In this document: positions 16,918 through 25,178 of the stretch, piece by piece
How positions within the stretch are numbered: the first letter of the stretch is position 1
Layout: the number at the start of each line of letters is the position of its first letter
Assembly (NCBI GenBank): GCA_965279195.1
Contig: CBDIHP010000022.1
Location: forward strand, 9,308-73,307
DNA from: CBDIHP01 sp965279195
Lineage (GTDB): Bacteria; Planctomycetota; Planctomycetia; Isosphaerales; Isosphaeraceae
DNA: 64,000 bases
Reading direction: 5' to 3'
Notes under the pieces: model-generated
Database searches by the model: none
Told to the model about the DNA's origin: nothing
The model's input: the letters and a program-made list of their open reading frames with translations, nothing else
Position numbers and translations under genes: made by a program

Positions 16918-18360
16918 ATGAGCCGGCCTACTGCGATCCCTCAACACATCTGGGACAGTCTCACGGACGAAGCCCGTGCGGTCATCGGGGCTGTCATCGA
17001 CGGGTTGGAGAAGCGGCTCGCCGAGGCCGAGCGTCAGATCCAGGAGTTGCGGGCTCGCCTCGACCAGAACTCCACCAACAGCTCCAGGCCGCCTTCCACC
17101 GACCCGATCGGCGTCAGACGGAAGCCGCCCGAGCCGCCGTCGAAGAGACGCCGGGGCGGGCAAAAGGGGCACCAGCGTCGGATGAGGGCCTTGGTTCCGC
17201 CCGAACGCGTCGCATCGGTCACCGACTGCAAGCCGACGGAGTGCCGGAGATGTGGTCACCCTCTGAGCGGCGAGGATGCCGAGCCCCGGCGCCATCAGGT
17301 GGCTGAGTTGCCCCCGATCGAGCCGGAGGTGCATGAGTATCGGCTCCATCGCCTCGGTTGCCCGCACTGCAAGGCGGTCACGTGCGGTGCTCTGCCCGAC
17401 GGTGTGCCGCGCACATCGTTCGGCCCCCGCCTGCACGCACCACTCAGCGTCCTGACCGGGGCGTACCGGCTGAGCAAGCGTCAGGTCGTGCAACTCGGTT
17501 CCGACCTCCTGGGCCTGACGATCTCCGTCGGCATGATCGCCAAGCTGGAACGAATCACGGCGGACGTGCTGGAGCAGCCGGTGGCCGAACTGGCCGAGCG
17601 TGTGAAGACGGCCGAGGCGGCCAACATCGACGAGACCGGCTGGCGCGAGAATGGCCGCAAGGCCTGGCTCTGGGTCGTGGTAACCTCGCTGGGGGTCGTC
17701 TTCCGGATCGTCCGCTCGCGATCTGGCGCGGTGGCCGGTGATCTGCTCGGCGAGGAGCCCAAGCCGGTCGTCATCAGCGACCGCTTCCCCGGTTACGAGT
17801 GGATCGGACTCAAGTCGAGGCAGGTTTGCTGGGCCCATCTCCGCCGAGATTTCCAGGCGATGATCGACCGCGATGCCGGCGGCGCGGACGTCGGGCGACA
17901 GTTGCTCTGGCAGTCGAACAAGCTGTTCCAATCCTGGCACAAGGTCCGAGACGGCACGATCCGGCGATCGACGTTCCTTCAGTACATGGCCTGGTTGCGG
18001 CCGATGGTGCGGCTGAGCTTGGAGCGTGGGTCGCGGTGCGCTTGTACGAAGACGGCGGCGACGTGCGGCGAGCTGTTGCGCCTGTGGGATTGCTTGTGGA
18101 CCTTCACCCGGGTCGAGGGGGTCGAGCCGACGAACAACGCGGCCGAACGCGCCTTGAGGCACGCGGTGATCTGGCGGCGGATCAGTGGCGGGACCGACAG
18201 CGAGGCGGGGAGCCGGTTCGTGGAACGGATGCTGTCGGCGGTGGCGACCTGCCGTCAGCAGAAGCGCGGAGTGCTGGAGTTCCTCACTCGATGCCATCGG
18301 GCTCGCCTGCTCGGGCAGGGATCCCCGTCGCTTCTCGGGGCCCCGGCACCGGCCGGATAG
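16918..18360 (+). CDS. IS66 family transposase (lone tnpC type)
   Basis: The 480-residue protein has all IS66 features: a leucine-zipper-like N-terminus (EKRLAEAERQIQELRARLDQ), N-S-S-x-P-P-S followed by a basic segment GGQKGHQ, a C-x-x-C zinc finger (ECRRCGHPL, CPHCKAVTCG), and the DDE core with NIDETGWRENGRKAWLWVV, VVISDRFPGYEW, CWAHLRRDF, and NNAAERALR with the terminal Glu, followed by the SRFVERMLSAVATCRQQ domain. It appears complete. No TnpA/TnpB (ORF1/ORF2) genes precede it, so this fits the ISBst12-like subgroup with one gene. I could not identify terminal inverted repeats; boundaries must lie between 16815 and 18409. Confidence 0.92.
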   Translation: MSRPTAIPQHIWDSLTDEARAVIGAVIDGLEKRLAEAERQIQELRARLDQNSTNSSRPPSTDPIGVRRKPPEPPSKRRRGGQKGHQRRMRALVPPERVASVTDCKPTECRRCGHPLSGEDAEPRRHQVAELPPIEPEVHEYRLHRLGCPHCKAVTCGALPDGVPRTSFGPRLHAPLSVLTGAYRLSKRQVVQLGSDLLGLTISVGMIAKLERITADVLEQPVAELAERVKTAEAANIDETGWRENGRKAWLWVVVTSLGVVFRIVRSRSGAVAGDLLGEEPKPVVISDRFPGYEWIGLKSRQVCWAHLRRDFQAMIDRDAGGADVGRQLLWQSNKLFQSWHKVRDGTIRRSTFLQYMAWLRPMVRLSLERGSRCACTKTAATCGELLRLWDCLWTFTRVEGVEPTNNAAERALRHAVIWRRISGGTDSEAGSRFVERMLSAVATCRQQKRGVLEFLTRCHRARLLGQGSPSLLGAPAPAG

Positions 18361-18408
18361 GTCCTCGGCGATTGTCGCCACGCTGCGACCTGAGGGCCGC
18401 GGCCCCGG

Positions 18409-18672
18409 TCACCGGCTCGCCGGAGGCTGCGGGGATCCCCCCAAGTCATCACCGGCCCAGGTGCAGACGGCCCCGACCGCTTCGGCCGATCGACGGAAGT
18501 CGAGTGCGGCCCCGGGTTCGGAGAACTCATACACCAGGGTCTCACCGGCCAGCAACTGATCGACGGCGTGCTTCGCATCACCCAATCCGCACCCTGTATG
18601 GCTCCGCAACAGGTGATTCAACTGGACCTTGCTGAGGCCCTCGCGCCAGCCCGATAGCTTGACCGTCGTCAT
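18409..18672 (-). CDS. small protein resembling the ribosomal L7/L12 C-terminal fold
   Basis: The 87-residue protein reads MTTVKLSGWREGLSKVQLNH, HTGCGLGDAKHAVDQLLAGE, then EFSEPGAALDFRRSAEAVGA. The order beta, helix, G-L-x-x-A-K-x-x-V-D, beta, helix, A-x-x-x-G-A is that of the L7/L12 C-terminal domain and of stand-alone planctomycete relatives; no L7/L12 N-terminal dimer domain is present. Its ribosome binding site GGAG lies within the last codons of the upstream gene and its ATG is four bases after that gene's TGA, so the two are translationally coupled. A role as partner or immunity protein for the upstream product is possible but unproven. Confidence 0.6.
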   Translation of the reverse strand: MTTVKLSGWREGLSKVQLNHLLRSHTGCGLGDAKHAVDQLLAGETLVYEFSEPGAALDFRRSAEAVGAVCTWAGDDLGGSPQPPASR

Positions 18673-18675
18673 CCT

Positions 18676-19122
18676 TCAGTCTCCCACAGGGAATGTGATC
18701 GGCCGAGGCGTATGGCCGGGATTCGCGCCGGTCGTGCGGGTCCCGCCGTAGATTGTCACGCGCTTCGCGCCCTGTTGCCGCCCCAAGTCCTCCGCCAGAG
18801 ACCGCAGTTCCCTGAGCCCGAGCGACCCGGCCCCCGGCCCATCGATGTGCATCTTGTTCAGGATGAGAGTATCACCCTCTTTCGTCATCCCGGTGATGAT
18901 GCTGATATCACCCTTCGTCGTCGAGGCAGCCAACTCAACGACATCACCATCGGTCTCGACGATTCGAACGAGCGGACTCTTCGCCGGACCGTGAACGGGT
19001 ACGACCGAAACATAGAAGCGATTCGGCGACGAACGGTAATCGATGACGAAATATCTCCGGCAAAAGCGACTGCCTGTGCCGGGAAACGGTTGGCTACCAT
19101 GAGACTGAGGGGCCGATGACAC
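18676..19122 (-). CDS. hypothetical protein with glycine-rich C-terminal motif, N-terminus uncertain
   Basis: The 148-residue frame starts at GTG, but its first ~35 residues overlap a 19-bp dispersed motif (19048-19066) and look non-native; the convincing part begins at NRFYVSVVPVHG. Residues ~60-120 give a beta-rich domain (KGDISIITGMTKEGDTLILN) and the end has LRELRSLAEDLGRQQGAKRV, TIYGGTRTTGANPGHTPRPI, a pattern I associate with C-terminal domains of RHS-like polymorphic toxins. Coupling to the small downstream gene would suit a toxin-immunity pair, but this is speculative. The N-terminus may be lost at the repeat. Confidence 0.45.
   Translation of the reverse strand: MSSAPQSHGSQPFPGTGSRFCRRYFVIDYRSSPNRFYVSVVPVHGPAKSPLVRIVETDGDVVELAASTTKGDISIITGMTKEGDTLILNKMHIDGPGAGSLGLRELRSLAEDLGRQQGAKRVTIYGGTRTTGANPGHTPRPITFPVGD
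19048..19066 (+). repeat. dispersed motif, variant copy GAAATATCTCCGGCAAAAG
   Basis: Two differences from the 19-bp consensus. It coincides with the point where the minus-strand reading frame of the preceding gene loses its protein-like character. Confidence 0.6.
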
Positions 19123-19239
19123 TCGCTTCGAGCTTTTCTGCTGAAAACCACAGGAGTGTTGTTAATACTTGTGGTGAATGGGTTTGGTAATCAACGCTAC
19201 GCACCGGCACGCGTCAGCCGGCACAAAGACGCATGCACA

Positions 19240-19500
19240 ATGCCTGTACGGCTTGAGGTTCGCGATGGCGAGGACTTGTCATTGGCCGTCGCTCGTTTCC
19301 AGACGATGGTGGAGCGAGAGTACCGACGACCCTGGGTAAAACGGCGGAGGGGCTATCATGAGAAACCGGCCACGCTTCGCAGGAAACGCGATAAGTTGTG
19401 GTGGCGTGCCTCGCGATTCCGAGACGGGGGCACTCTCCACCTGTACCTGCGGTTGAAGGAACAATTTCAACGAGAGGGGCCCTTTGCAATGGGCCGCTGA
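19240..19500 (+). CDS. ribosomal protein bS21 homologue on the replicon
   Basis: The 86-residue protein starts MPVRLEVRDGEDLSLAVARF and continues VEREYRRPWVKRRRGYHEKP, TLRRKRDKLWW. This is the bS21 pattern: an N-terminal strand, a helix (E/D-x-L-x-x-A-x-x-x-F), a basic kink, R-R-R-x-x-x-x-K-P and a basic helix. bS21 binds the 30S platform near the anti-Shine-Dalgarno helix. The C-terminal ~25 residues (LHLYLRLKEQFQREGPFAMG) extend past the normal length of 58-71. The ATG at 19240 fits the family start; an in-frame TTG lies upstream. As a mobile or phage-like extra bS21 it could alter initiation selectivity, since host genomes carry their own copy. Confidence 0.8.
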   Translation: MPVRLEVRDGEDLSLAVARFQTMVEREYRRPWVKRRRGYHEKPATLRRKRDKLWWRASRFRDGGTLHLYLRLKEQFQREGPFAMGR

Positions 19501-19605
19501 TGACCTACCCAGACGAAATCGACGCATTTGCAGTTTACTGGTCGGGGGTGCCCGTCATCTAGGTTCAGGCGGGTCGGGAGGGACAGGGAGCCAGGGGGAG
19601 CGGAC

Positions 19606-20103
19606 ATGAAAGGCAGGCGTAAGAGCGGTCGCCGAATTCCCAAATACCAGCGGCAAGGACCGTCGGCTCCAGGGCTACCCTCTGAGCGAGACATCAGCGT
19701 CTTCGATTCGCTGGACGAGCTGCACGCCGTCAAGGTGTTTCTAGGCAAGGATCTGGAGCAGGCGGAGTCGCTCTTCCGGGAGAACTTTATCTACTACCAG
19801 GAAGATCTCCTATTCATGGGTCCGAAGGCTTTCCGCTTCTACGTGGTGGCGGCCATCAATTACCTTCTGAGCGAGCACTCCAGCGGCAACACGGACGCAG
19901 CCAGCACATTCTGTTCGATCATCCAGCATCGCCTGGAGCATGAACCCGAAGCGGTCGCACCAGCTTCAACGATTATCCGTGATGGAATCGCCGGAATTCT
20001 CACGAACTTCGATCGCTTCGGCTTCGGGGATCAGGATATGGTCTACATCTACGGCGATGTAGAAGGGCGATATCGGGATCTACTTTTGAGGCTAGCCGAC
20101 TGA
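19606..20103 (+). CDS. hypothetical protein
   Basis: The 165-residue protein begins MKGRRKSGRRIPKYQRQG with a basic, possibly disordered N-terminus, then an all-helical soluble domain (VFDSLDELHAVKVFLGKDLE, ESLFRENFIYYQEDLLFMG, FRFYVVAAINYLLSEHSSGN) ending in a conserved-looking GFGDQDMVYIYGDVEGRYRD. A strong GGGGGAG lies about six bases before the ATG. The helix-rich size and the position among mobile elements are reminiscent of immunity-type or regulator proteins, but no family is recognised. It is 105 bases downstream of the bS21 homologue in the same direction and may share its transcript. Confidence 0.65.
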   Translation: MKGRRKSGRRIPKYQRQGPSAPGLPSERDISVFDSLDELHAVKVFLGKDLEQAESLFRENFIYYQEDLLFMGPKAFRFYVVAAINYLLSEHSSGNTDAASTFCSIIQHRLEHEPEAVAPASTIIRDGIAGILTNFDRFGFGDQDMVYIYGDVEGRYRDLLLRLAD

Positions 20104-20699
20104 GCCCGCACGTCAGGTGGTGCCCTGGGCCGCTTCCATGCCAACTCGCGTCTACCCTGCACGGCGAGCCCGGTGCCCTCCGCGAAGGCACCGTCCTCGT
20201 CTCTCGAAATAGCTCATGCGAGCGATACCCTAATTGTCACTCCCGGCGGCCTCAACGCTGTTGCCGACCGGTGAGGTGAGGCCAGGTTGGCCGGTCTCAA
20301 AAGCAAGAGTCTTGAGGCGGTCGGTCTGGACGCAACATAAAGGCGATTCCGCGACGCTCGGCTTTAGCCGCTCTGACAGCGAAGACGAATTATCTCCGGC
20401 AAAACGAGCGTCCCAAAACCCGACGCGGTCGGCCGGTTTCGGAACTTTGATTGTCCTTGCGATGGGATAGAAACCCTCGCCTTCATTCGCGAGGGGCTTC
20501 CGCCCCGCCCGCGACGGCCTCCCCCGACTGAAAACGGCCCCGGGGGGTGCCGACGAACACGCCCGGCGTTGGCGTGGCCAGCCCGGGCGGGGGTGTGCGT
20601 CGGTTGTGGTCGGCGAGGACCGGCTGAGCGGGCTCGATCGTCGCTGGGCCTGCCGCAGACATAGAATAGGGTTGACGCACGGGGGATCCGTTACCCGGC
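20104..20699. other. non-coding region with two dispersed repeats
   Basis: No gene is convincing. It holds the 19-bp motif (20387-20405) and, 45 bases later, a 35-bp block (20450-20484, ATTGTCCTTGCGATGGGATA, then GAAACCCTCGCCTTC) that recurs inverted at 23286-23320 with only a few differences. A hairpin, CCCTCG-CCTTCATT-CGCGAGGG, follows. Confidence 0.5.
20387..20405 (+). repeat. 19-bp dispersed motif GAATTATCTCCGGCAAAAC, copy 3
   Basis: Exact copy, in non-coding sequence, embedded in a short frame that ends at the neighbouring 35-bp repeat. Confidence 0.7.
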
Positions 20700-21872
20700 T
20701 CAGATGACCTTCCAGCCCCGGCCCGAGGCGACCGCGCGGGCGACGTCGCGGTAGGCGGTGTCGCCGGTGAGGGTGGTCGCGACGGAGAAGGCCTGGATGA
20801 TCGTCTTGTAGTCGACGGTCTTGGTGGTGCCTCCCCAGGAGACCTCGACGCCGGTCCGGGTGCTGCCGGCGGTAAAGACCTGGCCGGAGGCGGCGATCCA
20901 GTTCATCTCCCAGTCCAGGGCCTTGACGATCATGCCGAGGAGGCGGTCCCGCATCGACGGGTCGGGGCAGACGGTCAGGTAGCGCTCGGCGAGGAGGATG
21001 CCGTAGGCCTGGTAGCTGACGTCGCCGCCCCCCTTCTCGGGGTTCATGCCGTCGGGGGTCTGGAGTGCCAGGCCGCGTTCGGCGTAGCCCGCGGCGGCGG
21101 TGTCGTAGGCGATCGCCTGGGCCGCCACGTCGTCCGCGGCGGCCTTGATCGCCTCGTCGTGGTCCAGCGCCGCCGTCTGCCCGAGCGCGGCGGCGAGGAG
21201 CCAGCGGCGGTGGGTGTAGGGGGCGTCGTTGGTGTCGCCCTTGGCCGCGACGGTCGGGTTGATCAGCCAGCGCGCCGAGGCATCGATCTTGGGCAGGTAC
21301 TTCGCCACGAGCTGCGGGGCGTCCGCCGACCCGGACTGCACGGTCAGCAGCAGGGCCCGGGAGGCCGCCTCGACGAACATCGACGTGCTGTGGAAGGCGT
21401 CGCCGGAGCCGGGGAAGCTGCCGTCGGCCGCCTCCCTGGCGAAGCCCCAGTCGAGGATCTTCCATCCATTCTGCACGAGCGCCGCATCGCCGCGGACCAG
21501 GCCCGCCTGCACGAAGTCCGCCCCGTAGCGCTGTTGCTCGATGTACCAGGTCGTCGCGAGCCCATTCTCCCAGTCCGCATTGACTCCCACGGCCCCCGAC
21601 GCGGCGATCTTGCTCGCCATCCGGCCCGGTGTGCTGTAGAGCACGTAGGACAGGAACGCGTCGTTCGCGAGTTCATACTCGGTCGGCACCGCCGTTGCAA
21701 GCGTTGCGACCTCGGCCGGGGCGGTGACCGTCGTGATTCCCAGGTCGCCCGTCATCGGCCGGCGTCCTTCGAGAGCCTCCAGGCCGGGGAATTCCCAGCG
21801 CCGGCGGCTGCGGCGGGCCGGGCGGGGACGCGGGGCCGACTTGCGGAAGCGGGCGAGGAATTCGGCGATCAT
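20700..21872 (-). CDS. secreted alpha-helical (alpha/alpha toroid) lyase- or glycosidase-like protein
   Basis: The 390-residue protein starts MIAEFLARFRKSAPRPR, a strongly basic N-terminus with the degenerate planctomycete sorting motif FPGLEALEGRRPMTG, in the same position as LExR in other secreted proteins here. The mature part is helical with repeating Trp/aromatic sites (ENGLATTWYIEQQRYGADFV, GWKILDWGFAREAADGSFPG, SARWLINPTVAAKG, THRRWLLAAALG, AYGILLAERYLTVC), the pattern of the (alpha/alpha)6 barrel of alginate lyases and related glycan enzymes. No catalytic residues could be assigned. AAGGAG lies eight bases before the ATG. An upstream open frame of 66 codons looks non-coding and was excluded. 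Confidence 0.65.
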   Translation of the reverse strand: MIAEFLARFRKSAPRPRPARRSRRRWEFPGLEALEGRRPMTGDLGITTVTAPAEVATLATAVPTEYELANDAFLSYVLYSTPGRMASKIAASGAVGVNADWENGLATTWYIEQQRYGADFVQAGLVRGDAALVQNGWKILDWGFAREAADGSFPGSGDAFHSTSMFVEAASRALLLTVQSGSADAPQLVAKYLPKIDASARWLINPTVAAKGDTNDAPYTHRRWLLAAALGQTAALDHDEAIKAAADDVAAQAIAYDTAAAGYAERGLALQTPDGMNPEKGGGDVSYQAYGILLAERYLTVCPDPSMRDRLLGMIVKALDWEMNWIAASGQVFTAGSTRTGVEVSWGGTTKTVDYKTIIQAFSVATTLTGDTAYRDVARAVASGRGWKVI

Positions 21873-22189
21873 GGCGCTCTCCTTCGAGCGGGTCCGGGCC
21901 ACCTCGGCATCGAGGTCGCGGGCAAGTCGAACCGGGGACAGGGATGGTAACGTCTCGGCCGGCGTCTCGACAGGGCACCGGCGACGGCCGCCTGCAGCAT
22001 CGCAGGTTCGGCCCGGGAGCGACCCAGTCGTGCGTCTCGATTTGAGGCGACGCGGGGCGTGACTTCTCAATTAGATAATGCCCGCCCGCCTCCATAACAA
22101 CGCCATCCCCGTGGGAAATACACGGGCCCGCACATGAAAACCCAACGCTCGATGGTTGAAGCATCAATGCTCCGCTGACACTTGCACGC

Positions 22190-22300
22190 TGCAACAATCG
22201 CGAGTGCTACGAGGCGGCCTAGGCGCTCCGCTGGCCCGACGGAGTTGCCTGCCCGCACTGCCAGGTCGCCGTCGCAAAGAAGGGCTGCCGGGCCGACGCA
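22190..22300 (+). pseudogene. IS1595-type transposase N-terminal remnant
   Basis: The frame reads RECYEAA, a TAG, then ALRWPDGVACPHCQVAVAKK, the zinc-ribbon start of IS1595/ISXO2-type transposases (usually C-x-x-x-L-x-x-x-R-W-P-x-G-x-x-C-P-x-C). It ends within about 35 codons. Only a fragment remains. Confidence 0.6.
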
Positions 22301-22451
22301 GGCGCCCGAAGGCCGGGCGGGGCCGGGGGACGCTCGAGGGGAGACTTCCGGTCCTTGGCATGATCCGTCGCGGCGGCGACGTGGTGACCCGGATGCTGGC
22401 CGACGTCAAACAGGTGACGATCGGGCCATTGATCCGCCCGCGTCGGCGACG

Positions 22452-22787
22452 CGGATCGTCACGGTCGACGACAACCGCGAGCTGGCCCGCGGGCTCGGCC
22501 AGCTCCTCGGCGCGCTCGGCCACGAGGAGGTGCGGTTGGACCGGCCGGACGTCCTACTGCTGGACCTGGGCCTGCCGACCCTCGACGGCTACGAGGTGGC
22601 GCGGCGGCTCCGCGCCGACCCGGCGACGGCGGGCCTGCCGATCATCGCCATCTCGGGCTACGCCCAGGAGGAGGACCGGCGCCGATCGGCAGAGTCCGAG
22701 ATCGACGGGCACCTCGCCAAGGCGGACGACCTCCGTTCTCTCCAGGAGCTCATCGCCAGGGCCCAGAAGGCGTCGCGCGGGCCATGA
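22452..22787 (+). pseudogene. decayed response-regulator receiver domain, copy of the hybrid kinase's
   Basis: The reading is ATRIVTVDDNRELARGLGQL, LGALGHEEVRLDRPDVLLLD, then LGLPTLDGYEVARRLRADPA and IIAISGYAQEEDRRRSAE, almost residue for residue like the receiver at the end of the kinase at 35855-39520. Compared with that gene, about 15 residues between GHE and RPD are deleted, which removes part of the second helix-strand. The conserved Lys context changes from HIAKPVDF to HLAKADDL. Beyond the stop the parental tail (GPVPRIIGV) continues in another frame as ESVPRIVAV. It is a truncated, frameshifted duplicate and cannot be a working phospho-receiver as it stands. Confidence 0.7.
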
Positions 22788-22822
22788 GCCGGCCGAGTCG
22801 GTGCCCCGGATCGTCGCCGTGA

Positions 22823-23023
22823 ATGCGCACCATGCGCACCCATTTCCAGCGTGAGGGCGCCAGGGCGGACCGCGCGGGGGTCGAGGACTGCCCCTATATC
22901 CTCGCACTGGTGGCGAGCTTGGCCGGCTTCGACGACCCCCGTTTCGCCTACGTGGTCCTGCCAGGTGTCCTCTCCGAGGCCGCCCGGAGGGCCGTCGATC
23001 GAGGCGATCGCACCGGCCGGTGA
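22823..23023 (+). CDS. small hypothetical protein
   Basis: The 66-residue frame starts MRTMRTHFQREGARADRAG and continues with well-biased codons through PYILALVASLAGFDDPRFAY and VVLPGVLSEAARRAV. It follows the broken receiver by 35 bases. No ribosome binding site is obvious. The helical, protein-like middle suggests it is (or was) coding, but whether it is a complete gene is uncertain. Confidence 0.4.
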   Translation: MRTMRTHFQREGARADRAGVEDCPYILALVASLAGFDDPRFAYVVLPGVLSEAARRAVDRGDRTGR

Positions 23024-23113
23024 GTTGCTGGGCGTCTCAGTGGCGTGGAGCCCTGCGCGTGTGCAACGTTCAGGACGCATGCAAAAGATTGTTATAAACA
23101 ACATTCCTACATG

Positions 23114-23192
23114 TTAACTCAACCACTACCGGCTAGAAGCCGGTAGGTTCGCAGGAATCGTGGCTACGGACTGAAGTCCTCTGCTCACGATG
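23114..23192 (+). ncRNA. candidate structured RNA / mobile-element end, copy 1
   Basis: Contains a perfect hairpin CTACCGGCT-AGA-AGCCGGTAG, then GTTCGCAG, then a second helix ATCGTG...CACGAT enclosing an inner hairpin GGACT-GA-AGTCC. The same layout recurs at 56231-56310 and (minus strand) 33953-34040, with paired changes keeping the stems. The upstream AACTSAACC is also shared. The nearest association I can suggest is the RNA/end region of IscB (HEARO) or IS200/IS605-type elements. Confidence 0.55.
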
Positions 23193-23713
23193 CTCCGGTC
23201 GTCCGGCCCGGTACGCGGACCAGAGCCATGGTTTCCCATAGGCCCATCGCATTGCCGAGCACCGCAAAACCTGAAGCATTCGCCTGAAGTCGAGGGTTTC
23301 TGTCCCATGGCAAGGACAATGAACACCACTATGTAACGCAGTAATTTTGTGGATATCTGCTTGTCGCATGCTTGGGCGCGGCGGGCCTGCCCCAGCCCGA
23401 GGCCGGAGCAAGGTCCCGTGTGGCGATGCCCTGGCGCGGGCGGCTTGCACCTGCCGGCGATCCCGGAATTTTTCCGGGCCCCTTCCTGGCCACTGACTTC
23501 GATCAACCCACGCCGAAGACGATGAGAACCACGTCGGTACAATATGGAAAACATGTCAATGTCTATAAATTGCATCGGGCACGGATCGCGCAAAGGTGTT
23601 GGCGTCGGCCCAGATTGGCGCGGTGGACGGGGGCCGTCACGCGGCGGGCGGAGGGGACTAACTGGGGAGGGCATGCATCGACGGCCGGGCGGAGGGGGTG
23701 GCTCTTGCACATC

Positions 23714-24793
23714 ATGCGGACGGGGGCGGGAGCGCGGGCGGACTATCGGGTTGTGGAGATCGCGTGGCGCGGCGGGGCGGCCGTGGAGATCGAGGTGATC
23801 CTCCTCGGGCCGACCCCCTCGATCGCCGACGCGGTCGCGGCGCGCGAGGACGGGATCCGGCGGGCGGGCCGGCGGTTGGGCCGGCTGCTCCGCCTGTACC
23901 CGACGGCCGAGGCCTTGGCCCTGGCCCCCGAGGCGGTGCGGCGGGAGCTGGCGACGAAGCGGGCACGGCTGGACGCGGCGGGCCGGGAGATCGAACTGCT
24001 GGGCCGGATCGCAGGCGGATTGCCCACCTCCGACGGCCGCGTCGGCGAGGGGCCGGCCGCCCCGACCCCGTCCGACTACGGCCCGCACCGCACGATCGCG
24101 GGGGTCGCGGCGGCGGCGCGGGCGGAGTGCGACGCCTTGGTGCGTGAGATCGCCGAGGCCCAGCGGCCCCCCTCGATAGTGCCGCGGCCGCCCGGCCCGA
24201 TCGACGCCGAGCTGGCCCGCTCCCGCGCCGATCGCCTGGGTGAGCTGGAGGGGCGCCTGCCGCCGGAGTGCCCCACGCTGGTGGCGGCCGACCTGTCCGG
24301 TTCGAGCGTGGCGCGGGTGCGTCGCCGCCGCTTCCTGGAGGCCTACGGTCGCGGATTCCCGGAGCGGGTCCGGTCCGGCGAGCTGTCGATCGAGGCGGCG
24401 TATCGCCTGGCTCGAATGGTGCGCCGGCTGGCGCTGGGCCGGGAGTCCCCGAGGCGCTATCCTGGGCCGATCCGCACGCCCCCGGCGGGGCGTCCGCGCC
24501 CCCTATCGGGTTTGCGTCCCTCGGGCCAGGCCGCCGAAGAGAAGACCGCCGATCGCCCCCGCGATCTCGTCCGACGCGATCAGGCCGGAGGGCCATCGCG
24601 GGGAGGGCGGTCGGCGACAGCCCCGGCACACCCGCCGGTCGCTCCCACCGGACGGCGATACTCCGCGGGCGTGCCCTTCACCCCGCCACCGTCGCCCGGG
24701 GGACGCCGGCCCATCCACGACAATCCGTGCGCCCGGGCGATCCGATCGCTCGCATGCGAAGGCGGTCCACGGGCGACGCCGCCCGGCTGCTGA
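23714..24793 (+). CDS. hypothetical protein with coiled-coil and disordered tail
   Basis: The 359-residue protein starts MRTGAGARADYRVVEIAW and has very strong GC3 bias. Residues ~15-150 are alternating helix and charged, with YRVVEIAWRGGAAVEIEVIL at the start; ~150-235 contains RSRADRLGELEGRLPPECPT, LSGSSVARVRRRRFLEAYGR and SIEAAYRLARMVRRLALGRE, which looks like a helix-turn-helix or short coiled coil. The last 120 residues are Pro/Arg/Gly-rich and likely unstructured. There is no recognised family. Upstream the frame stays open but the residues are not protein-like, so the ATG after CACATC was taken. A structured repeat lies ~520 bases upstream. Confidence 0.55.
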   Translation: MRTGAGARADYRVVEIAWRGGAAVEIEVILLGPTPSIADAVAAREDGIRRAGRRLGRLLRLYPTAEALALAPEAVRRELATKRARLDAAGREIELLGRIAGGLPTSDGRVGEGPAAPTPSDYGPHRTIAGVAAAARAECDALVREIAEAQRPPSIVPRPPGPIDAELARSRADRLGELEGRLPPECPTLVAADLSGSSVARVRRRRFLEAYGRGFPERVRSGELSIEAAYRLARMVRRLALGRESPRRYPGPIRTPPAGRPRPLSGLRPSGQAAEEKTADRPRDLVRRDQAGGPSRGGRSATAPAHPPVAPTGRRYSAGVPFTPPPSPGGRRPIHDNPCARAIRSLACEGGPRATPPGC

Positions 24794-24838
24794 TCCACGC
24801 GCATCAATGACAGGGACCTTCCAACGGGACATCAGCGT

Positions 24839-25040
24839 TGCCACCTCAGGAACAGGTGGATAACAGGTGGCGGCCGAGCGGAGTGCCCGTCGGTATGCAC
24901 CAGCGCCAGAGGTGTCCGTCACCGTCCCGTGACGGACGCCTTCCTGGCCGTCAAATTACCGTCGCCCATTTAGCTGATGGTCGCCCGGGAATCCCAAATT
25001 TGCCGCGATTCCGCAGGCGATTTCCAGCCCGCCAGGGCCC
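24839..25040 (+). repeat. ~200-bp dispersed repeat with CCACCT hairpin, copy 1
   Basis: Shares CCTCAGGAACAGGTGG, AACAGGTGGCGGCCGA, GGTGTCCGTCACCGTCCCGT and GATGGYCGCYCGGGAATC with 51098-51300 in the same order. The first part forms CCACCT-CAGGAAC-AGGTGG. No coding function is seen in either copy. Confidence 0.65.
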
Positions 25041-25178
25041 CCGGCGGCCAACTAAAAGTTGAATCGTTTAGTCATATAAAGTTTTCTGATGCGTTTGGTG
25101 ACGACGGAGATGCCCGACGCCGGCGGTGTGCCAGTACCGGGCGCGGGGGCGGTCATGCTCCGAGCGTCCTGGCTCGCT

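Noticed and set aside
24794..25178. tRNA or rRNA genes in the gaps
   Set aside because: I looked for cloverleaf arms, TTCGANTC loops and CCA ends in the larger gaps and found none that fold convincingly.
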